Assembly: GCA_002471015.1 (NCBI GenBank)
Contig: DKPB01000066.1
Coordinates: 62,001 to 126,000 of the forward strand
Length of the DNA: 64,000 bases
Source of the DNA: Stenotrophomonas sp. UBA7346
GTDB lineage: Bacteria; Pseudomonadota; Gammaproteobacteria; Xanthomonadales; Xanthomonadaceae
Reading direction: 5' to 3'
Made by a program: the position numbers and the translations under genes
Shown here: positions 1 through 8,412 of the stretch, piece after piece
How positions within the stretch are numbered: position 1 is the first letter of the stretch
Layout of the letters: each line of letters opens with the position of its first letter
The notes under the pieces: generated by a model
What the model saw: the letters and a program-made list of their open reading frames with translations, nothing else
What the model was told of the DNA's origin: nothing
Database searches by the model: none

Positions 1-1
1 G

Positions 2-781
2 GGGGGCAGTGACTGGCTGGATGCACCCGCCTTCGGCCCCGCACGCGAGCACCAGGCGCGCTGGCAGACATTGCTGAAGATGCAGCAGGACTACCAGGCC
101 CGTGCCGAGCACTACGTGGATGCGATCCGCACGGTGCTGGACGATGCATTCAAGCGTTTCGAGGCCAAACTGGGCGAGCATGAGGTGCCCGGAGGTCAGC
201 TGACCAGCGCCCGCGCCATGTTCGATCTGTGGATCGATGCGGCCGAGGAGGCCTATGCGCAGATGGCGCTGTCCGAGGACTTCCAGCGGATCTATGGCGA
301 GCTGGCAAATGCGCAGATGCGCCTACGTGCGGCCAGCCAGGGCGAGCTGGAGCGCGCCTGCGAAGCGATGGGCGTGCCCACCCGCAGCGAGATGGACGCC
401 GCCCACCGTCGCATCACCGAGCTGGAGCGGCAGCTGCGGCGTCTGGTCGCGCGCATGGGGCAGATGGTCGCCGGCGCTGAGCAGCCGCGCGCCGAGGATC
501 AGACTGCAGCGTCGCCAGCGCCGGCAAAAGCGGCGCGTGCGGCAACTGGCAAGGCAACTTCCGGCAAACCTGCGGCAAGAAAGACCGCCGCGAAGAAGGT
601 GGCCGGAAACAAAACCGCAGGCAAGAAACCGGCCGTCAAGAAGTCGGTGGTCAAAAAGGCCAGCGCCAACAAGAACGCCCGTTCCATCAACCCGCCGGCT
701 GCAACCCGGAACGCTGCGCCCGCCAGCAAGGCGCAGGCCCGCAGCAAACCTGCAGCAGCGCGCCGTGGAGGCCGGGCATGA
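2..781 (+). CDS. phaE: PHA synthase subunit PhaE (5' end outside window)
   Basis: Accessory subunit of class III polyhydroxyalkanoate synthase, which forms a complex with PhaC at the surface of polyester granules. The reading frame is open to the first bases of the window, so the N-terminus is missing; a TTG at 71 is unlikely to be the real start. The visible part has an acidic helical domain followed by a tail rich in Ala, Lys and Pro from about residue 140, with repeated KKxA/KPA units, a common low-complexity ending in this family. The stop overlaps the phaC start in ATGA (778-781), indicating translational coupling. The family call rests mainly on the neighbour and the overall pattern. 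Confidence 0.85.
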   Translation, partial: GGSDWLDAPAFGPAREHQARWQTLLKMQQDYQARAEHYVDAIRTVLDDAFKRFEAKLGEHEVPGGQLTSARAMFDLWIDAAEEAYAQMALSEDFQRIYGELANAQMRLRAASQGELERACEAMGVPTRSEMDAAHRRITELERQLRRLVARMGQMVAGAEQPRAEDQTAASPAPAKAARAATGKATSGKPAARKTAAKKVAGNKTAGKKPAVKKSVVKKASANKNARSINPPAATRNAAPASKAQARSKPAAARRGGRA

Positions 782-1845
782 AGGGGCCGCTGGGGTTTGG
801 CAATGACGACCTGCTGCAGGAAACACTGCAGTGGCAGCGCAAACTGGTTGAGGGGCTGAAGCTGCTGCCGGGGGTGGAGGACGTCAATTACGGCGTCACC
901 GAGCGCCAGGAAGTATGGAGCGATGGCAAGGTCAAGCTGTACCGCTTTGTCAGCGAGCACCCTGGCAACGGCCAACCGCCGCTGCTGATCGTCTATGCGC
1001 TGGTCAACCGGCCCTATATGGTCGACCTGCAGGATGGCCGTTCTCTGGTGCAGAAGCTGCTGGCCCTGGGCCAGGACGTCTATGTGCTGGACTGGGGCTA
1101 CCCGGATCGGTCCGAGCGTTACCTCACGCTGGAGGACTACCTGCTGCGCTACATCGACGGCGCGGTGGACCACCTGCGTGCGCAGCATGACGATCAAGCC
1201 ATCAACCTGCTGGGCATCTGCCAGGGCGGGGTGTTCTCGCTGTGCTACAGCGCGCTGCGCCCGCACAAGGTGCGGTCGCTGATCACCATGGTCACGCCGG
1301 TGGATTTCCAGACGCCTGACAACATGCTCTCGCACTGGGCGCGGCAGGTGGACGTGGACCTGTTCGTCGACACGCTGGGCAATATCCCGGCCGACCTGAT
1401 GAACGCCAGCTACCTCATGCTCAAGCCGTTTCGCTTGAACGTACAGAAGTACGTGGGGCTGATGGACATTCTGGACGACAAGCAGGCGCTGGAAGATTTC
1501 CTGCGCATGGAAAAATGGATCTTCGACTCGCCGGACCTGGCAGGCGAGGCGTTCCGTGAGTTCGTCAAACAGTTCTACCAGGGCAACGGCCTGATGCACG
1601 GCAGCATCCGTATCGGCGAGGAGGCGGTGGACCTGCAGGCCGTGCGCATGCCGGTGCTGAACATCTATGCCGAGCAGGATCACCTGGTGCCGCCAGCCGC
1701 GTCGCGGGCGATGGCGGGCCGGGTAGGCAGCAGCGATTACACCGAACTGGGATTCCGGGGTGGCCATATCGGCATCTATGTTTCAGGCCGCGCGCAGCGC
1801 GAGGTGCCGTCGGCAATCCACCAGTGGCTGAGCAGGAACCGCTGA
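778..1845 (+). CDS. phaC: Class III poly(3-hydroxyalkanoate) synthase PhaC
   Basis: Polymerises (R)-3-hydroxyacyl-CoA into polyhydroxyalkanoate. The 355-residue length fits the short class III enzymes. The alpha/beta-hydrolase lipase-like box GICQGG places the nucleophile at Cys148; Asp301 (in EQDHLVPP) and His330 (in RGGHIGIY) complete the catalytic triad at the spacing known for this class. The conserved VYVLDWGYPD segment is also present. It is coupled to phaE by a 4-base overlap and its stop overlaps the next gene in TGATG. No phaA or phaB lies in the window, so monomer supply must come from elsewhere. Confidence 0.95.
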   Translation: MKGPLGFGNDDLLQETLQWQRKLVEGLKLLPGVEDVNYGVTERQEVWSDGKVKLYRFVSEHPGNGQPPLLIVYALVNRPYMVDLQDGRSLVQKLLALGQDVYVLDWGYPDRSERYLTLEDYLLRYIDGAVDHLRAQHDDQAINLLGICQGGVFSLCYSALRPHKVRSLITMVTPVDFQTPDNMLSHWARQVDVDLFVDTLGNIPADLMNASYLMLKPFRLNVQKYVGLMDILDDKQALEDFLRMEKWIFDSPDLAGEAFREFVKQFYQGNGLMHGSIRIGEEAVDLQAVRMPVLNIYAEQDHLVPPAASRAMAGRVGSSDYTELGFRGGHIGIYVSGRAQREVPSAIHQWLSRNR

Positions 1846-2228
1846 TGCATAAACATTCATTGTTGGTTGCGTTGTTGCTTGCTGCCACCAGCGCTACGGT
1901 GCAGGCGGCGCCAAGTGCCGCTACCCAACGCGAAATCAGCGGCCTCATGCAGGCGCTGGAACGTTCTGGTTGCCGCTTCCAACGCAACGGCAGCTGGCAC
2001 GATCCGGCGCAGGCGCGCAGCCACCTGCAGCGCAAGTACGACTACCTGCTCAAACGCGATCTGGTCGACAGCAGCGAGCAGTTCATCGAGCGTGCGGCCA
2101 GCCGCAGCAGCATCAGTGGCAAGGCCTACCGGGTGGCTTGTCCCGGCAGCGCGGAACAGGATGCCGCAACCTGGTTTCTCGCCCAGCTGCGGCAATTGCG
2201 CGAAACGGGGCATCAGGCGCGGGAATGA
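1845..2228 (+). CDS. DUF5329-like small secreted protein
   Basis: Protein of 127 residues with a typical signal peptide (MHKHSLLVALLLAATSATVQA followed by AP). The mature part is helical and polar, with conserved-looking SGCRFQRNGSWH, the segment SHLQRKYDYLL, and two cysteines. The layout resembles the DUF5329 family of periplasmic proteins of unknown function. The ATG at 1845 shares bases with the phaC stop (TGATG), so it is probably translated from the phaEC transcript. A link to polyester metabolism is suggested only by position. Confidence 0.75.
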   Translation: MHKHSLLVALLLAATSATVQAAPSAATQREISGLMQALERSGCRFQRNGSWHDPAQARSHLQRKYDYLLKRDLVDSSEQFIERAASRSSISGKAYRVACPGSAEQDAATWFLAQLRQLRETGHQARE

Positions 2229-2680
2229 ACGAGGTACTGCCGGAGTGGGGCAAGCACGTGTTGCAGGCCGTGGGCGGTGTATGGACCCTGCCCAATACCC
2301 TGATCGGCGTAATGGCTGGCCTGGCTGGGTGCCTGGCCGGGGCGCAGGCTTACTGGAGTCGCCGCGAATGCGCGCTTGTATTTCGGCATTGGCCATGGGG
2401 GCCTGGCGGCGCCATCACCCTGGGCATGGTGATCCTGCATACCGGGGCCGACCTGGATGGGCTGTGCATGACCTACGAACACCGTGCAGGGCGATGCCAG
2501 CATCCACGCGTGCGTCTGGGGGATCATGAGCGCGCGCATGTGTACCAGTACATGGTGTTGGGGCCCCTGTTCCTGCCGGTGTATCTGCTCAGTGGCGGGG
2601 TGAGTGTGCGCAATCCCTTCGAGCGTGCAGCCGACCGCTATGCACTACAGGGCAGGGGCTGGTTTCCCGGCGTTGGCTGA
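2225..2680 (+). CDS. Predicted membrane protein with an HERxH motif
   Basis: Protein of 151 residues, start ATG 2225 overlapping the previous stop (ATGA). Hydrophobic stretches lie around residues 25-42 (TLIGVMAGLAGCLAGAQAYW), 55-75 and 110-125. The segment DHERAHVYQYMVLGPLFLP carries His-Glu-x-x-His, a pattern like that of zinc metallopeptidases, followed by a conserved-looking NPFERAADRYAL near the C-terminus. I recognise no named family with certainty and the metal-site idea is inference. The overlaps suggest it is the fourth gene of the phaEC operon. Confidence 0.6.
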   Translation: MNEVLPEWGKHVLQAVGGVWTLPNTLIGVMAGLAGCLAGAQAYWSRRECALVFRHWPWGPGGAITLGMVILHTGADLDGLCMTYEHRAGRCQHPRVRLGDHERAHVYQYMVLGPLFLPVYLLSGGVSVRNPFERAADRYALQGRGWFPGVG

Positions 2681-2797
2681 ACCTGTCTTCAGTCGGCAAC
2701 GCCTTGGTCATGGAGTGAAAACCTTTTGTGTACATCCTTCTAACGCAGGCCCGCGTAGTGTGGCGGCGTTATAGATCCAACAGGAGTACCAACCACC

Positions 2798-3013
2798 ATG
2801 GCAATTGTTCTTTATATCGGTGGCAGCAAGGATGGCGACAAGGGCGTGGTGCCCTATGGTTTCAGCAAGACCCGCGCGGACACCGAATACGGTCCGGAGT
2901 TCTATGTGGAGCGGATGATGAACGTCACCGGCCGCGGCCGGATGCGCGTGATGGTGCTGGAAGACCTGCGCGATGACATTGCCTGCCAGCGGCTGAGCCA
3001 GCACCTGGCCTGA
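2798..3013 (+). CDS. Small hypothetical protein (71 aa)
   Basis: Short soluble protein with a good ribosome binding site (AGGAG, 13 bases before ATG 2798). The sequence starts MAIVLYIGGSKDGDKG and is mixed alpha/beta with no signal peptide or membrane segment. It is unusually rich in Met and Arg in its second half (YVERMMNVTGRGRMRVMVLEDL). The function is unknown. It stands alone between the pha operon and tex, with about 115 bases on each side. Codon use matches its neighbours. Confidence 0.6.
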   Translation: MAIVLYIGGSKDGDKGVVPYGFSKTRADTEYGPEFYVERMMNVTGRGRMRVMVLEDLRDDIACQRLSQHLA

Positions 3014-3128
3014 ACCTGTACCTTCCGTGCCGGGCTGCATGCCCGGTGCAATGGATTGTCAAGCTTCCGTCGCGGCGCCAGCGTTGCCAGAATGCAGATT
3101 CCCCAGAACGTGGTTTCCGCACCCGGCA

Positions 3129-5510
3129 ATGCAAGACATCAAGCTCGCGCAGCAGATCGCGCAGACCATCGCCAACGAGATCGGCGCCCAGGCCGCCCAG
3201 GCTAAGGCCGCCATCGCGTTGCTTGACGAAGGTGCCAGCGTCCCGTTCATCGCGCGCTACCGCAAGGAAGTCACCGGCGGGCTCGATGACACCCAACTGC
3301 GCAACCTGGAAGTGCGCCTGACCTACCTGCGGGAGCTGGAGGACAGGCGCAAGGCCGTGCTGGCCAGCATCCAGGAGCAGGGCAAGCTCAGTGATGCGTT
3401 GCGCGAGGACATCCTTGCGGCAGATACCAAGAGCCGCCTGGAAGACCTGTACATGCCGTACAAACCCAAGCGCCGGACCAAGGCGCAGATTGCCCGTGAA
3501 GCCGGGCTGGAGCCCTTGGCCGATGGGCTGCTGGCCGATCCCCGGCTGGATCCGCAGGCCTTTGCTGCCGGTTTTGTTGGTGCCGACAAGGGCGTTGCGG
3601 ACAGCAAGGCAGCGCTGGAGGGCGCGCGCGCCATCCTGATGGAGCGTTGGGGCGAAGACGCCGCGCTGGTTGGCGAGCTGCGCCAGTGGTTGGCCGAGCA
3701 AGGCGTGATCCGTGCACGCGTGGCCGAGGGCAAGGAGTCCGAGGGCGCCAAGTACCGAGATTACTTCGACCATGCCGAGTCGCTGGCGCGCATTCCCTCG
3801 CACCGCCTGCTGGCGCTGTTTCGCGCACGCCGCGAGGAAATCCTGTTCCTCGAACTGGACCCGGGCAAAGAGGCCGAGGCGGGTCACCAGTATGCCGAGG
3901 GCCGTGTTGCCCGCAATGCCGGCATCGCCGACCAGGGGCGCCCGGCTGACCGCTGGTTGCTGGATGCCTGCCGCCTGACCTGGCGCGCCAAGCTGCACAT
4001 GCATCTGCTGCTGGACCTGTTCAACCAGGCCCGCGAGAAGGCCGAGGCCGAGGCGATCGGCGTGTTCGGCGACAACCTCAAGGACCTGTTGCTGGCCGCA
4101 CCGGCCGGCCCCAAGGCCGTGCTCGGTATGGATCCCGGCATCCGCACCGGCTGCAAGATTGCCGTGGTCGATGCCACCGGCAAGTTGCTGGCCACGGATA
4201 CCATCTATCCGCACGAACCCAGGCGGCAGTGGGAGCAGTCGCTGCAGACGATCAAGCAGTTGTGCAGCAGGCACAATGTGGAGTTGATCGCGATCGGCAA
4301 CGGCACCGCCAGCCGCGAGACCGACAAGCTGGCGGGCGAGGTGATCAAGGCCAGCAACAACCCCCGCTTGCAGAAGGTGGTGGTCAGCGAGGCCGGTGCA
4401 TCGGTGTACTCGGCGTCGGAATTCGCTGCCAGGGAGTTCCCGGGCCTGGACGTCTCGCTGCGTGGTGCGGTGTCCATCGCCCGGCGCCTGCAGGATCCGC
4501 TGGCCGAACTGGTAAAGATTGAACCCAAGGCCATCGGTGTGGGCCAGTACCAGCACGACGTGGACCAGTTCCGCTTGGCCAAGGCGCTAGATGCGCGCGT
4601 GGAAGACTGCGTCAACGCCGTGGGGGTGTACGTCAATACCGCCTCGGCGGCGCTGCTGTCGCGCGTGTCGGGTCTGTCCTCCACGGTGGCCGAGAACATC
4701 GTCCGTCACCGGGACGAAAACGGCCCGTTCAAGCGCCGCAAGGAGCTGCTGAAAGTGCCGCGACTGGGTGAGAAGACCTTCGAGCAATGCGCCGGCTTCC
4801 TGCGCATCGCCGACGGCGACGAGCCGCTGGATGCGTCGGCGGTGCACCCGGAGGCCTACCCGGTGGTCGAGCGCATCGTGGCTGCCGCCGCGCGCCCGAT
4901 CAAGGCGGTGCTCGGTGACGGCAGCTTCCTGCGTGGGTTGAAGCCGGAACAGTTCACCGACGCCACGTTTGGCGTGCCGACCGTGCGTGACATCCTGAAG
5001 GAGCTGGAAAAGCCTGGCCGTGACCCACGCCCGGAGTTCAAGGCAGCACGTTTCGCCGACGGTGTGGAAGACATCAAGGACCTGCGTGAAGGCATGATCC
5101 TGGAAGGTGTGGTCAGCAACGTCGCTGCGTTTGGCGCCTTTGTCGATATCGGCGTGCACCAGGATGGCCTGGTGCACATCTCGGCGCTGTCCGACAGCTA
5201 CGTCAAGGACCCGCGTGACGTGGTCAAGGCGGGCGACATCGTCAAGGTGAAAGTGCTGGAAGTGGATGTTGCACGCAAGCGCATCGCCCTGACCCGGCGG
5301 CTGGAAGATGCGCCGGTAGCGAAGAAACCGGAGCACGGTGCAGGGCAGGGCGCCTCACCGCGCCGCGACGGCAGCGGGCAGCGCGGACAACCGCGCCAGG
5401 CCAATGGCGGCGGCCGCCCCAGCAATCCCACCCCGCGCTCGGCGCAATCGGCTGCACCTGCCAACAATGCCCTGGCAGAAGCCTTTGCGCGGGCCCGGAA
5501 GGGCGGCTGA
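3129..5510 (+). CDS. tex: Tex-family RNA-binding transcription accessory protein
   Basis: Cytoplasmic nucleic-acid-binding protein of 793 residues with the full Tex architecture. The N-terminal Tex domain contains the marker PFIARYRKE and is followed by a helical region. A YqgF/RNase H-like domain starts near residue 330 (VLGMDPGIRTG). Helix-hairpin-helix motifs cover about 515-560 (KVPRLGEKTFEQCAGF). A C-terminal S1 RNA-binding domain spans about 652-724 (EGVVSNVAAFGAFVDIG). A disordered Gly/Arg/Pro/Gln-rich tail of about 65 residues follows. ATG 3129 is chosen because the family begins close to the helix KLAQQIAQTIA; the open frame extends further upstream. Tex homologues affect transcription and stress tolerance. 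Confidence 0.95.
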   Translation: MQDIKLAQQIAQTIANEIGAQAAQAKAAIALLDEGASVPFIARYRKEVTGGLDDTQLRNLEVRLTYLRELEDRRKAVLASIQEQGKLSDALREDILAADTKSRLEDLYMPYKPKRRTKAQIAREAGLEPLADGLLADPRLDPQAFAAGFVGADKGVADSKAALEGARAILMERWGEDAALVGELRQWLAEQGVIRARVAEGKESEGAKYRDYFDHAESLARIPSHRLLALFRARREEILFLELDPGKEAEAGHQYAEGRVARNAGIADQGRPADRWLLDACRLTWRAKLHMHLLLDLFNQAREKAEAEAIGVFGDNLKDLLLAAPAGPKAVLGMDPGIRTGCKIAVVDATGKLLATDTIYPHEPRRQWEQSLQTIKQLCSRHNVELIAIGNGTASRETDKLAGEVIKASNNPRLQKVVVSEAGASVYSASEFAAREFPGLDVSLRGAVSIARRLQDPLAELVKIEPKAIGVGQYQHDVDQFRLAKALDARVEDCVNAVGVYVNTASAALLSRVSGLSSTVAENIVRHRDENGPFKRRKELLKVPRLGEKTFEQCAGFLRIADGDEPLDASAVHPEAYPVVERIVAAAARPIKAVLGDGSFLRGLKPEQFTDATFGVPTVRDILKELEKPGRDPRPEFKAARFADGVEDIKDLREGMILEGVVSNVAAFGAFVDIGVHQDGLVHISALSDSYVKDPRDVVKAGDIVKVKVLEVDVARKRIALTRRLEDAPVAKKPEHGAGQGASPRRDGSGQRGQPRQANGGGRPSNPTPRSAQSAAPANNALAEAFARARKGG

Positions 5511-5570
5511 GTACAGGCGTAGCGTTGAGGCCCTGCATGGCGGGGCCTCTGGCTGGGCGACGGACAGCTG

Positions 5571-5939
5571 TCAGCTGATGGCCAGCGAGTGGGCCAGTGC
5601 CTGGCTCAGGTCGGCCCCGGTATAGGGCTTGGCCAGCTTGATGCCAGCGTCGAATACCGGCGGCAGCTGCGAGGTGTCCATGCCGGTAGCGACCAGGAAG
5701 GGGATGCCGCGCTGCTGCAACCGTTCGGCGACAGGCGTGCTGGTCTCGGTATGTGACAACCAGTAATCCAGAAATGCCAGCTGTGGTTGCATTTCATCCA
5801 GCAGCTGCAGCGCCTCGGCGACATTGCAGGCAACACCGACCACGCAAAGGCCCTCTGCCTCGAGCTGCAGCTGCAGCAGCATGGCGTTGAGCTCGTCGTT
5901 CTCGACGATGAGCGCGCGCGCTCCCTGTAACGATGCCAT
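5571..5939 (-). CDS. Stand-alone receiver-domain response regulator
   Basis: Single CheY-like receiver of 122 residues with no output domain. The acidic pocket is ENDE near residue 13, the expected phospho-acceptor is Asp58 in AFLDYWLS, and the conserved lysine is in KLAKPYT near residue 104. The protein ends right after the last receiver helix. No kinase lies nearby, so its partner is unknown. The gene converges on tex. Orphan receivers of this kind commonly follow kinases with an internal receiver, but that is inference here. Confidence 0.85.
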   Translation of the reverse strand: MASLQGARALIVENDELNAMLLQLQLEAEGLCVVGVACNVAEALQLLDEMQPQLAFLDYWLSHTETSTPVAERLQQRGIPFLVATGMDTSQLPPVFDAGIKLAKPYTGADLSQALAHSLAIS

Positions 5940-6058
5940 TGATCGTCCCCATTTCCGTTGGCGAGAGTATAGCCCCGGTGGAAATCGGCATTACAGAAAA
6001 AATTGGCCGTGACCCCTGCCCAACTGAACAAAGCTCCGCTATACTCGCCGCCTTGCCA

Positions 6059-6145
6059 GCCGAAGTGGCGGAATCGGTAGACGCAGCGGATTCAAAATCC
6101 GCCGCCCTTAAAAGCGTGTGGGTTCGAGTCCCACCTTCGGCACCA
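6059..6145 (+). tRNA. tRNA-Leu (anticodon CAA)
   Basis: Class II tRNA of 87 bases. The acceptor arms GCCGAAG and CTTCGGC pair, the loop TTCAAAA gives anticodon CAA (reads TTG), the variable arm is long, the T loop is GGTTCGAGTCC, and CCA is encoded. A TATACT -10-like box lies at 6040-6045. A hairpin with a T-run follows. Confidence 0.97.
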
Positions 6146-6155
6146 GGAAGAAAAC

Positions 6156-6179
6156 AGGCACTTCGGTGCCTTTTTCTTT
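6156..6179 (+). terminator. Rho-independent terminator after tRNA-Leu
   Basis: The stem AGGCAC-TTCG-GTGCCT has a stable TTCG tetraloop and is followed by TTTTTCTTT. It starts ten bases after the tRNA end. Confidence 0.85.
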
Positions 6180-6429
6180 GCCTGCGATCGGGCTTTGCCG
6201 TCGCGTTGCAGCGATGCTTCGGCTGATTCCGGAATGGTGCAGGGGCGGATTTGTCCCGGCCTGATGCGTTGGGTTGCGACCGCGCTTCGTGACCTTCATG
6301 CGGGTGAGGCAGTGCGGCAAGCAATGGCTTCAGCAGGCCCTTGGCGACGTGAAGATTCCTGCATCCGCTTTTCACCCTTCATTAGCCGGCCCTGCGTTCT
6401 GATGGTGACCAGACCTGCAGGAGGATGCC

Positions 6430-6936
6430 ATGACCGAAGAACTATTGACCGCTCCCCATGTTGAACTCGACCGCTACTTGGGGTTGTGGTTCGAGATTGC
6501 GCGCAAGCCCATGCGGCACGAAGATGCCAATGCGCGCGACATCACTGCGGAATATTCCTTGAACGAGGATGGATCGGTGCGGGTGTTGAACTCCTGCATC
6601 AATGCCGAGGGCAAGCTGGAGCAATCCGAGGGCACCGCCAAGGTGGTGGATGAAACCAATGCCAAACTCGAGGTCAGCTTCCTGCCGCAGGGGCTGCAAT
6701 GGATTCCCTTCACCAAGGGCGACTACTGGATCATCAAGGTGGACGGTGATTACCAGACGGCGCTGGTGGGTGACCCGCAGCGCAAGTATCTGTGGCTGCT
6801 GCATCGGCAGGGCAGCATGCGCAGGGACGATGCGATGGAGTGGCTGGAAATCGCACGGGCGCGCGGCTATGACTTGTCCGACATCATCTGGCCTTCGCAG
6901 TCAGGCGCCGTGTATCCGGCGCAGGATGCGCGTTAA
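6430..6936 (+). CDS. Lipocalin family protein (Blc-like)
   Basis: Lipocalin of 168 residues. The hallmark first motif is YLGLWFEIAR (G-x-W) near residue 17. Further family features are the strands TAEYSLNEDGSVRVLNSC and GDYWIIKVDGDYQTALVG, and the segment KYLWLLHRQ near residue 120. No signal peptide or lipobox is visible, unlike outer-membrane Blc of E. coli, so it is probably cytoplasmic or the export signal was lost. A strong binding site (AGGAGG) precedes ATG 6430. Lipocalins of this group bind lipids; the ligand is not predictable here. Confidence 0.9.
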   Translation: MTEELLTAPHVELDRYLGLWFEIARKPMRHEDANARDITAEYSLNEDGSVRVLNSCINAEGKLEQSEGTAKVVDETNAKLEVSFLPQGLQWIPFTKGDYWIIKVDGDYQTALVGDPQRKYLWLLHRQGSMRRDDAMEWLEIARARGYDLSDIIWPSQSGAVYPAQDAR

Positions 6937-7196
6937 GCGCGTTGAATCCGCATTCGCTCGAAACCTTCTTGCCAACGAGGCGGGTGCAGGGGGTTTTGTG
7001 CGGACGAGCGTAGTGATGTCATCGGCACAACAGCTGGATCATGCGCTTTGCAGTGCTGCACGTGATGGGTTGCGCGCGGCACTGTATTTTCTTGCCCAGT
7101 CAGCGCAGCCTGTCACACATAGGGTGCGTTCTGCTTTATCGCGTTTTGATGCATGTGCTAATTTTTTGACACCTTCAGGGGAGCGAAGAATTACCA

Positions 7197-7394
7197 GTGT
7201 TTGAGTACCAGAACATGCTTATCAATCCGCGCAAGATCATCACCGTCTCGGCCATCACCGAGGCTGGCGATGGTCGCGTGCGGATGACCTTGGTCGCCGA
7301 ACAGGTGGGCCAGTTGAAGCTGACCTACGATACGTTGGCCGAAGCCAAGGCTGCGAAGGATGAGTTGCGTCGCCTGCTTCGGCTTGTGGACTGA
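7197..7394 (+). CDS. Small hypothetical protein (65 aa)
   Basis: Small protein with beta-strand-rich LINPRKIITVSAI and GRVRMTLVAEQVGQLKLTYD followed by an Ala/Lys/Glu helix (LAEAKAAKDELRRLLR). GTG 7197 or ATG 7215 could be the start; GAGCGAAGAA lies upstream of the former. A clear terminator sits 30 bases after the stop, which supports a real short transcript. No function recognised. Confidence 0.55.
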   Translation: MFEYQNMLINPRKIITVSAITEAGDGRVRMTLVAEQVGQLKLTYDTLAEAKAAKDELRRLLRLVD

Positions 7395-7423
7395 TTGCGT
7401 CCGGTGTCAAAGAAATAAACCCT

Positions 7424-7446
7424 GGCGCAAGCCGGGGTTTTCTTTT
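7424..7446 (+). terminator. Rho-independent terminator
   Basis: A GC-rich hairpin (CCCTGGC-GCAA-GCCGGGG, with one mismatch) is followed by TTTTCTTTT, just downstream of the 65-residue gene. Confidence 0.8.
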
Positions 7447-7611
7447 ATCGGAGGGAGCAGATGCGGCGAGCCGATAGATCCGTGCGGGATCGTGGTTAAT
7501 GGCGTGGCATTGTGCAGGCCTCCTGGATGGCCGGCCGCCAGGAGCCAGGCGGATACCCTTGCTGTATGCCATGGAGTCGGCCATTGTTGTCGGCGCCGGA
7601 GAACAGGCAAG

Positions 7612-7640
7612 AAAAAAGCCCTGGTTTCCCAGAGCTTTTT
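7612..7640 (-). terminator. Rho-independent terminator of the tRNA array
   Basis: Read on the minus strand: AAGCTCTGG-GAAA-CCAGGGCTT followed by TTTTTC, starting about 8 bases after the last tRNA-Glu. It ends the tRNA-Ala/tRNA-Glu transcription unit. Confidence 0.85.
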
Positions 7641-7645
7641 AAAAA

Positions 7646-7721
7646 TGGCGTCCCCACGGGGATTCGAACCCCGGTCGCCACCGTGAAAGGGTGATGTCCT
7701 AGGCCTCTAGACGATGGGGAC
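7646..7721 (-). tRNA. tRNA-Glu (anticodon TTC), copy 1
   Basis: Class I tRNA of 76 bases. The acceptor GTCCCCA pairs with TGGGGAC, the anticodon loop CTTTCAC gives TTC, the T arm holds GGTTCGAATCC, and CCA is encoded. It is identical to the second copy at 7987-8062. Confidence 0.97.
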
Positions 7722-7772
7722 GCGTATTCTTCAAATCTCAAATTGTAGATTCAGACGGCCTAATGTCTGAAT

Positions 7773-7848
7773 TGGTGGAGCCAAGCGGGATCGAACCGCT
7801 GACCTCCTGCATGCCATGCAGGCGCTCTCCCAGCTGAGCTATGGCCCC
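7773..7848 (-). tRNA. tRNA-Ala (anticodon GGC), copy 1
   Basis: Class I tRNA of 76 bases. The acceptor GGGGCCA pairs with TGGCTCC (one G-T pair), the anticodon loop ATGGCAT gives GGC, and CCA is encoded. It lies 51 bases upstream of tRNA-Glu copy 1 in the transcript and is identical to the copy at 8115-8190. Confidence 0.97.
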
Positions 7849-7870
7849 ACGTTGTTACTGCGAGCCCGCC

Positions 7871-7898
7871 ATTATAGCGAACTTTTGTTGGAACGCAA
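7871..7898 (-). promoter_or_regulatory. Sigma-70 promoter of tRNA pair copy 1
   Basis: Minus-strand TTGCGT (7898-7893), a 16-base spacer, then a perfect TATAAT (7876-7871), 22 bases before tRNA-Ala copy 1. The pair therefore does not depend on read-through from copy 2. Confidence 0.8.
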
Positions 7899-7986
7899 GA
7901 GGTTGATTTCTTCCTGCGTGGCGGCTCTGGTAGGCGCTTTTCCAACAAACAGATCCGGTGTACTGGAACTGGTAAAACCAGATGAA

Positions 7987-8062
7987 TGGCGTCCCCACGG
8001 GGATTCGAACCCCGGTCGCCACCGTGAAAGGGTGATGTCCTAGGCCTCTAGACGATGGGGAC
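7987..8062 (-). tRNA. tRNA-Glu (anticodon TTC), copy 2
   Basis: Same 76-base sequence and structure as the copy at 7646-7721, anticodon TTC, CCA encoded. It lies 341 bases from the first copy as part of a tandem tRNA-Ala/tRNA-Glu duplication. Confidence 0.97.
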
Positions 8063-8114
8063 GCGTATACTTCATCAAGTTGTTCGGCAATCCAGACGGC
8101 CTAATGTCCGGATT

Positions 8115-8190
8115 TGGTGGAGCCAAGCGGGATCGAACCGCTGACCTCCTGCATGCCATGCAGGCGCTCTCCCAGCTGAGCTATGGCCCC
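8115..8190 (-). tRNA. tRNA-Ala (anticodon GGC), copy 2
   Basis: Same 76-base sequence as 7773-7848, anticodon GGC, CCA encoded. It is the first gene of the four-tRNA array in the direction of transcription. Confidence 0.97.
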
Positions 8191-8216
8191 GTTGTTGCGT
8201 TGTTGCCGAGAAAGAA

Positions 8217-8245
8217 ATAATAGCGGGCCTTCTTTTTTCCCGCAA
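8217..8245 (-). promoter_or_regulatory. Sigma-70 promoter of the tRNA array
   Basis: Minus-strand TTGCGG (8245-8240), a 17-base spacer, then TATTAT (8222-8217), 27 bases before tRNA-Ala copy 2. Confidence 0.8.
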
Positions 8246-8412
8246 GTAATTTGTGAAAAAAAATCTTCACATCTCTCGCTGCGGTCCGAGGCCGTCGCCT
8301 ACCGAGTCTCCATCCAGTATCTGAGTGCCGGCAGTCGTTCGACCGACTGATGCGAGCGCTGCTATCGCGCAACCTGGGAGGCGACTCCAGCTACGGCGAG
8401 GCGCTGAGCGCA

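Larger units (their letters stand above)
7646..8190. repeat. Tandem duplication of a tRNA-Ala/tRNA-Glu block
   Basis: The two blocks (7646-7848 and 7987-8190) have a period of about 341-342 bases. Not only the tRNAs but also the spacer between Ala and Glu (CAGACGGCCTAATGTC and flanks) is conserved with a few changes. The segments upstream of each block have diverged, although both hold a promoter with a TTGCG -35 element. Confidence 0.9.

Noticed and set aside
2925..4556. Long open frame (543 codons) on the minus strand opposite tex
   Set aside because: It lies within a clearly coding Tex gene, has the His/Gln/Leu-rich composition of an antisense frame in GC-rich DNA, and matches no family.
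7646..8190. tRNA repeat considered as att sites of an integrated element
   Set aside because: No integrase or foreign genes lie between the copies; the whole tRNA pair and spacer are duplicated in tandem.
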